Shown here: positions 62,310 through 64,000 of the stretch, piece by piece
Layout: each line of letters starts with the position of its first letter
How positions within the stretch are numbered: position 1 is the stretch's first letter
Origin: an uncultured Bacteroidota bacterium
GTDB taxonomy: Bacteria; Bacteroidota; Bacteroidia; Chitinophagales; Chitinophagaceae
Length of the DNA stretch: 64,000 bases
Reading direction: 5' to 3'
Assembly (NCBI GenBank): GCA_903824665.1
Contig: CAIJXT010000019.1
Span: 165,472 to 229,471, forward strand
Notes under the pieces: generated by a model
What the model was told of the DNA's origin: nothing
The model's database searches: none
What the model saw: only the letters and a program-made list of their open reading frames with translations
Program-made: the position numbers and the translations under genes

Positions 62310-64000
62310 ATGCGTGTGAAAAAAATATTCTTTTCTTTTTTGTTGTCTCTCGTGAGTATATGCTCAGGATCTTCTGTCTATGCTTCACATGTATATGGAG
62401 GTGATCTGCTGTACAAACATGTTTCGGGCGACCTCTACAGGGTCACACTCACGCTCTATGGCGACTGCAGCTCTGGCGTATTCCCATCACTGCTGCAATC
62501 AACGGCTAAGATCTATATATATAAAAACGGCAGTTTTTATAGTTTTCGCGATTTGCTGCGGGAAGATGACGGGGTGGAAGTATCGCCCGTATGTCCGCGA
62601 ATGCTTCCGAATACTACCTGCAACGGTGGTTCGCTGCCCGGGGTTAAAAGATTTATATTTTCAGATACCGTCACGCTTGTTGGGTTAGCAGCAAACTGGC
62701 GGTTTATCTTCTCCGGCGATCTGGGAATAAGCCAGGCAGGCAGAAGCCAGAATATTACCAATGCTGCTGCCAGCACCATGCAAATTGAAGCACGACTGAA
62801 TAACCTTACGGCACCCAATTCATCGCCACAATACACGAGTATACCTACTCCGTTCTACTGTTTGCGGCCGGGGCAGCAATACAATCAGGGTGCAATTGAT
62901 GCCGATGGTGACTCGCTCGTTTTCAGCCTTGTATCCGGTGTCAACGGCGGCAATACGCAGAGCCCCCTGCTATCTGTGCCGGTCGACTATTTTGCACCTT
63001 ACAGCGGCGAAACACCTATAGGCACGGCTGCCGGCGATTTTTCGTTCAATGAACTGAACGGCCAGATGACCTTTACCCCCAGCACCATTCAGAATGCACT
63101 TGTTGTAAGCCAGGTGTCGGAATACCGGAATGGTGTGCTCATTGGCACCAGCCAGCGCGAGATGACTTTTATCGTATCGGCCGATTGTGATGGCAACCCA
63201 CCCACACTCAAAGTAACCAACACGGTAGGCGGTGTAGTAACCGGAAAGAATGTCATTAATATTTGTATTGGCACTCCGCGTGTTGCTTTTGGCATAGCTG
63301 TTGCCAATCCTGACCGCGATACCACTTATATTACGCCGAGAAGTGTGCCTGAAAACGCAGTGCTTACCGTTAATCAGAATAGTACACCTGATCCCAGTAT
63401 CGCTTTTTCGTGGGAAACAGCAGGCCTGCCTGCCGGAGTCTATACGTTCTTCCTTGATGTGCGCAACAACCATTGCCCCATTGCCAACAGGCAGACAATA
63501 GCCTACACGATAAACATAACCCCATTCCCAACTGTTGCGGCTTCGCCGGTACTGCCTACAAATTGTGTACGTCAGGCACTGGTAGAGTACAAGTTGGCAC
63601 TGGGATATGTACCGCGGTCTGTTGTGGTGAGCAACGGGGCCGGCATACTATATAACTACACCGATACCACCGGACTTATCAGGGACAGCCTGCCAGTGGG
63701 CAACTATACGGTTGTTGCTTCCTGCAGCCCACTATGTACTGTTACTGAAACATTCGCCATTGTTGACAGCGGCAAGCTGCCACTACAGCCCATCCGGCAG
63801 GTATTCTGCCAGCGCGACCGGGTGGCACAACTTCAGATCGATAAAGAAGGACCAGATGCCGTGGTAACCTGGTATGACGCCAACAACAATATTCTGCCCG
63901 ATGCTCCTACACCAACAACCTCCCTGCCTGCTACTTTTCGCTGGTATGTTAGCGAGCGCTACAAAGTATGTACTTCAGACAAGGCTCCGGTAGATGTGAT
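62310..64000 (+). CDS. Gliding-motility-type surface protein, cut by window end
   Basis: Starts at ATG 62310 with a signal peptide (MRVKKIFFSFLLSLVSICSG) and stays open to the end of the window, at least 563 codons. It begins SSVYASHVYGGDLLYKHVSG and YRVTLTLYGDCSS, the opening seen in large gliding-motility-associated proteins of Bacteroidetes. Further on come strand-rich segments with FYCLRPGQQYNQGAIDADGD-like motifs and Cys-containing Ig-like repeats (CVRQALVEYKLALGYVP; CTVTETFAIVD). A T9SS C-terminal signal probably follows beyond the window. It is likely displayed on the surface for adhesion or gliding. Confidence 0.8.
   Translation, partial: MRVKKIFFSFLLSLVSICSGSSVYASHVYGGDLLYKHVSGDLYRVTLTLYGDCSSGVFPSLLQSTAKIYIYKNGSFYSFRDLLREDDGVEVSPVCPRMLPNTTCNGGSLPGVKRFIFSDTVTLVGLAANWRFIFSGDLGISQAGRSQNITNAAASTMQIEARLNNLTAPNSSPQYTSIPTPFYCLRPGQQYNQGAIDADGDSLVFSLVSGVNGGNTQSPLLSVPVDYFAPYSGETPIGTAAGDFSFNELNGQMTFTPSTIQNALVVSQVSEYRNGVLIGTSQREMTFIVSADCDGNPPTLKVTNTVGGVVTGKNVINICIGTPRVAFGIAVANPDRDTTYITPRSVPENAVLTVNQNSTPDPSIAFSWETAGLPAGVYTFFLDVRNNHCPIANRQTIAYTINITPFPTVAASPVLPTNCVRQALVEYKLALGYVPRSVVVSNGAGILYNYTDTTGLIRDSLPVGNYTVVASCSPLCTVTETFAIVDSGKLPLQPIRQVFCQRDRVAQLQIDKEGPDAVVTWYDANNNILPDAPTPTTSLPATFRWYVSERYKVCTSDKAPVDV

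Overview
This window is chromosomal DNA from a Bacteroidota, most likely a member of the Chitinophagaceae or a close relative. The signs are a Bacteroidetes-type -7 promoter element (TAnnTTTG) just upstream of many starts, secreted proteins with type IX secretion (T9SS) C-terminal signals, many lipoproteins, a GSCFA protein, DUF4142 and DUF1579 proteins, Bacteroidetes-style versions of DnaA, PhoH, PurF and L17, and heptose (LPS) genes. Most of it is ordinary core chromosome. There is no phage, IS transposase, CRISPR array or rRNA.

Layout. 1-6.5 kb: a cut-off glutaminyl cyclotransferase, an extremely acidic small protein, a cytochrome c/copper monooxygenase-like lipoprotein, phoH, purE, and a sugar pair (rfbC plus a DegT aminotransferase). 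6.5-8.1 kb: a non-coding accessory patch with a G-rich telomere-like run, a 180-bp tandem repeat rich in palindromes, a NUDIX gene and a frameshifted small ORF. 8.1-19 kb: an ABC exporter, a giant TamB, a BadF-type kinase, an LpxR-like protein, and an ECF sigma factor overlapping a membrane-anchored beta-barrel protein. 19-26 kb: DUF4142, a thioredoxin-like protein, purF, a TonB-C protein, a Big2 adhesin-like lipoprotein and a glycosyltransferase. 26.2-28.6 kb: a three-gene operon on the minus strand headed by a secreted protein-glutaminase (protein deamidase). It is followed by a lipoprotein that looks like a free copy of the enzyme's own pro-domain, and then by a third secreted protein. This is the most interesting unit in the window.

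28.7-36 kb: a T9SS cargo protein, DUF1579, and the alpha ribosomal operon (infA-rpmJ-rpsM-rpsK-rpsD-rpoA-rplQ) detached from secY. 36-44.6 kb: a CapD/WbpM-type dehydratase, smc, a polysaccharide polymerase-like protein and a CgeB-like glycosyltransferase. 44.6-56 kb: an AraC regulator, a T9SS protein, GSCFA, an SPOUT methyltransferase with an acyl-CoA ligase, a dicarboxylate symporter, a LolCDE-like ABC pair and an RsmB-type methyltransferase. 56-64 kb: dnaA, tRNA-Ser(GCT), tRNA-Pro(TGG), a gmhA/gmhB heptose pair, a biotin-dependent acyl-CoA carboxylase beta subunit, and the start of a large gliding-motility-type surface protein that runs off the end.

Several genes share the cell-envelope theme: rfbC, DegT, CapD, Wzy-like, two glycosyltransferases, GmhA/GmhB, LpxR and TamB build or handle LPS, capsule and outer membrane. 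All functional calls come from reading motifs in the sequence; no database search was possible.
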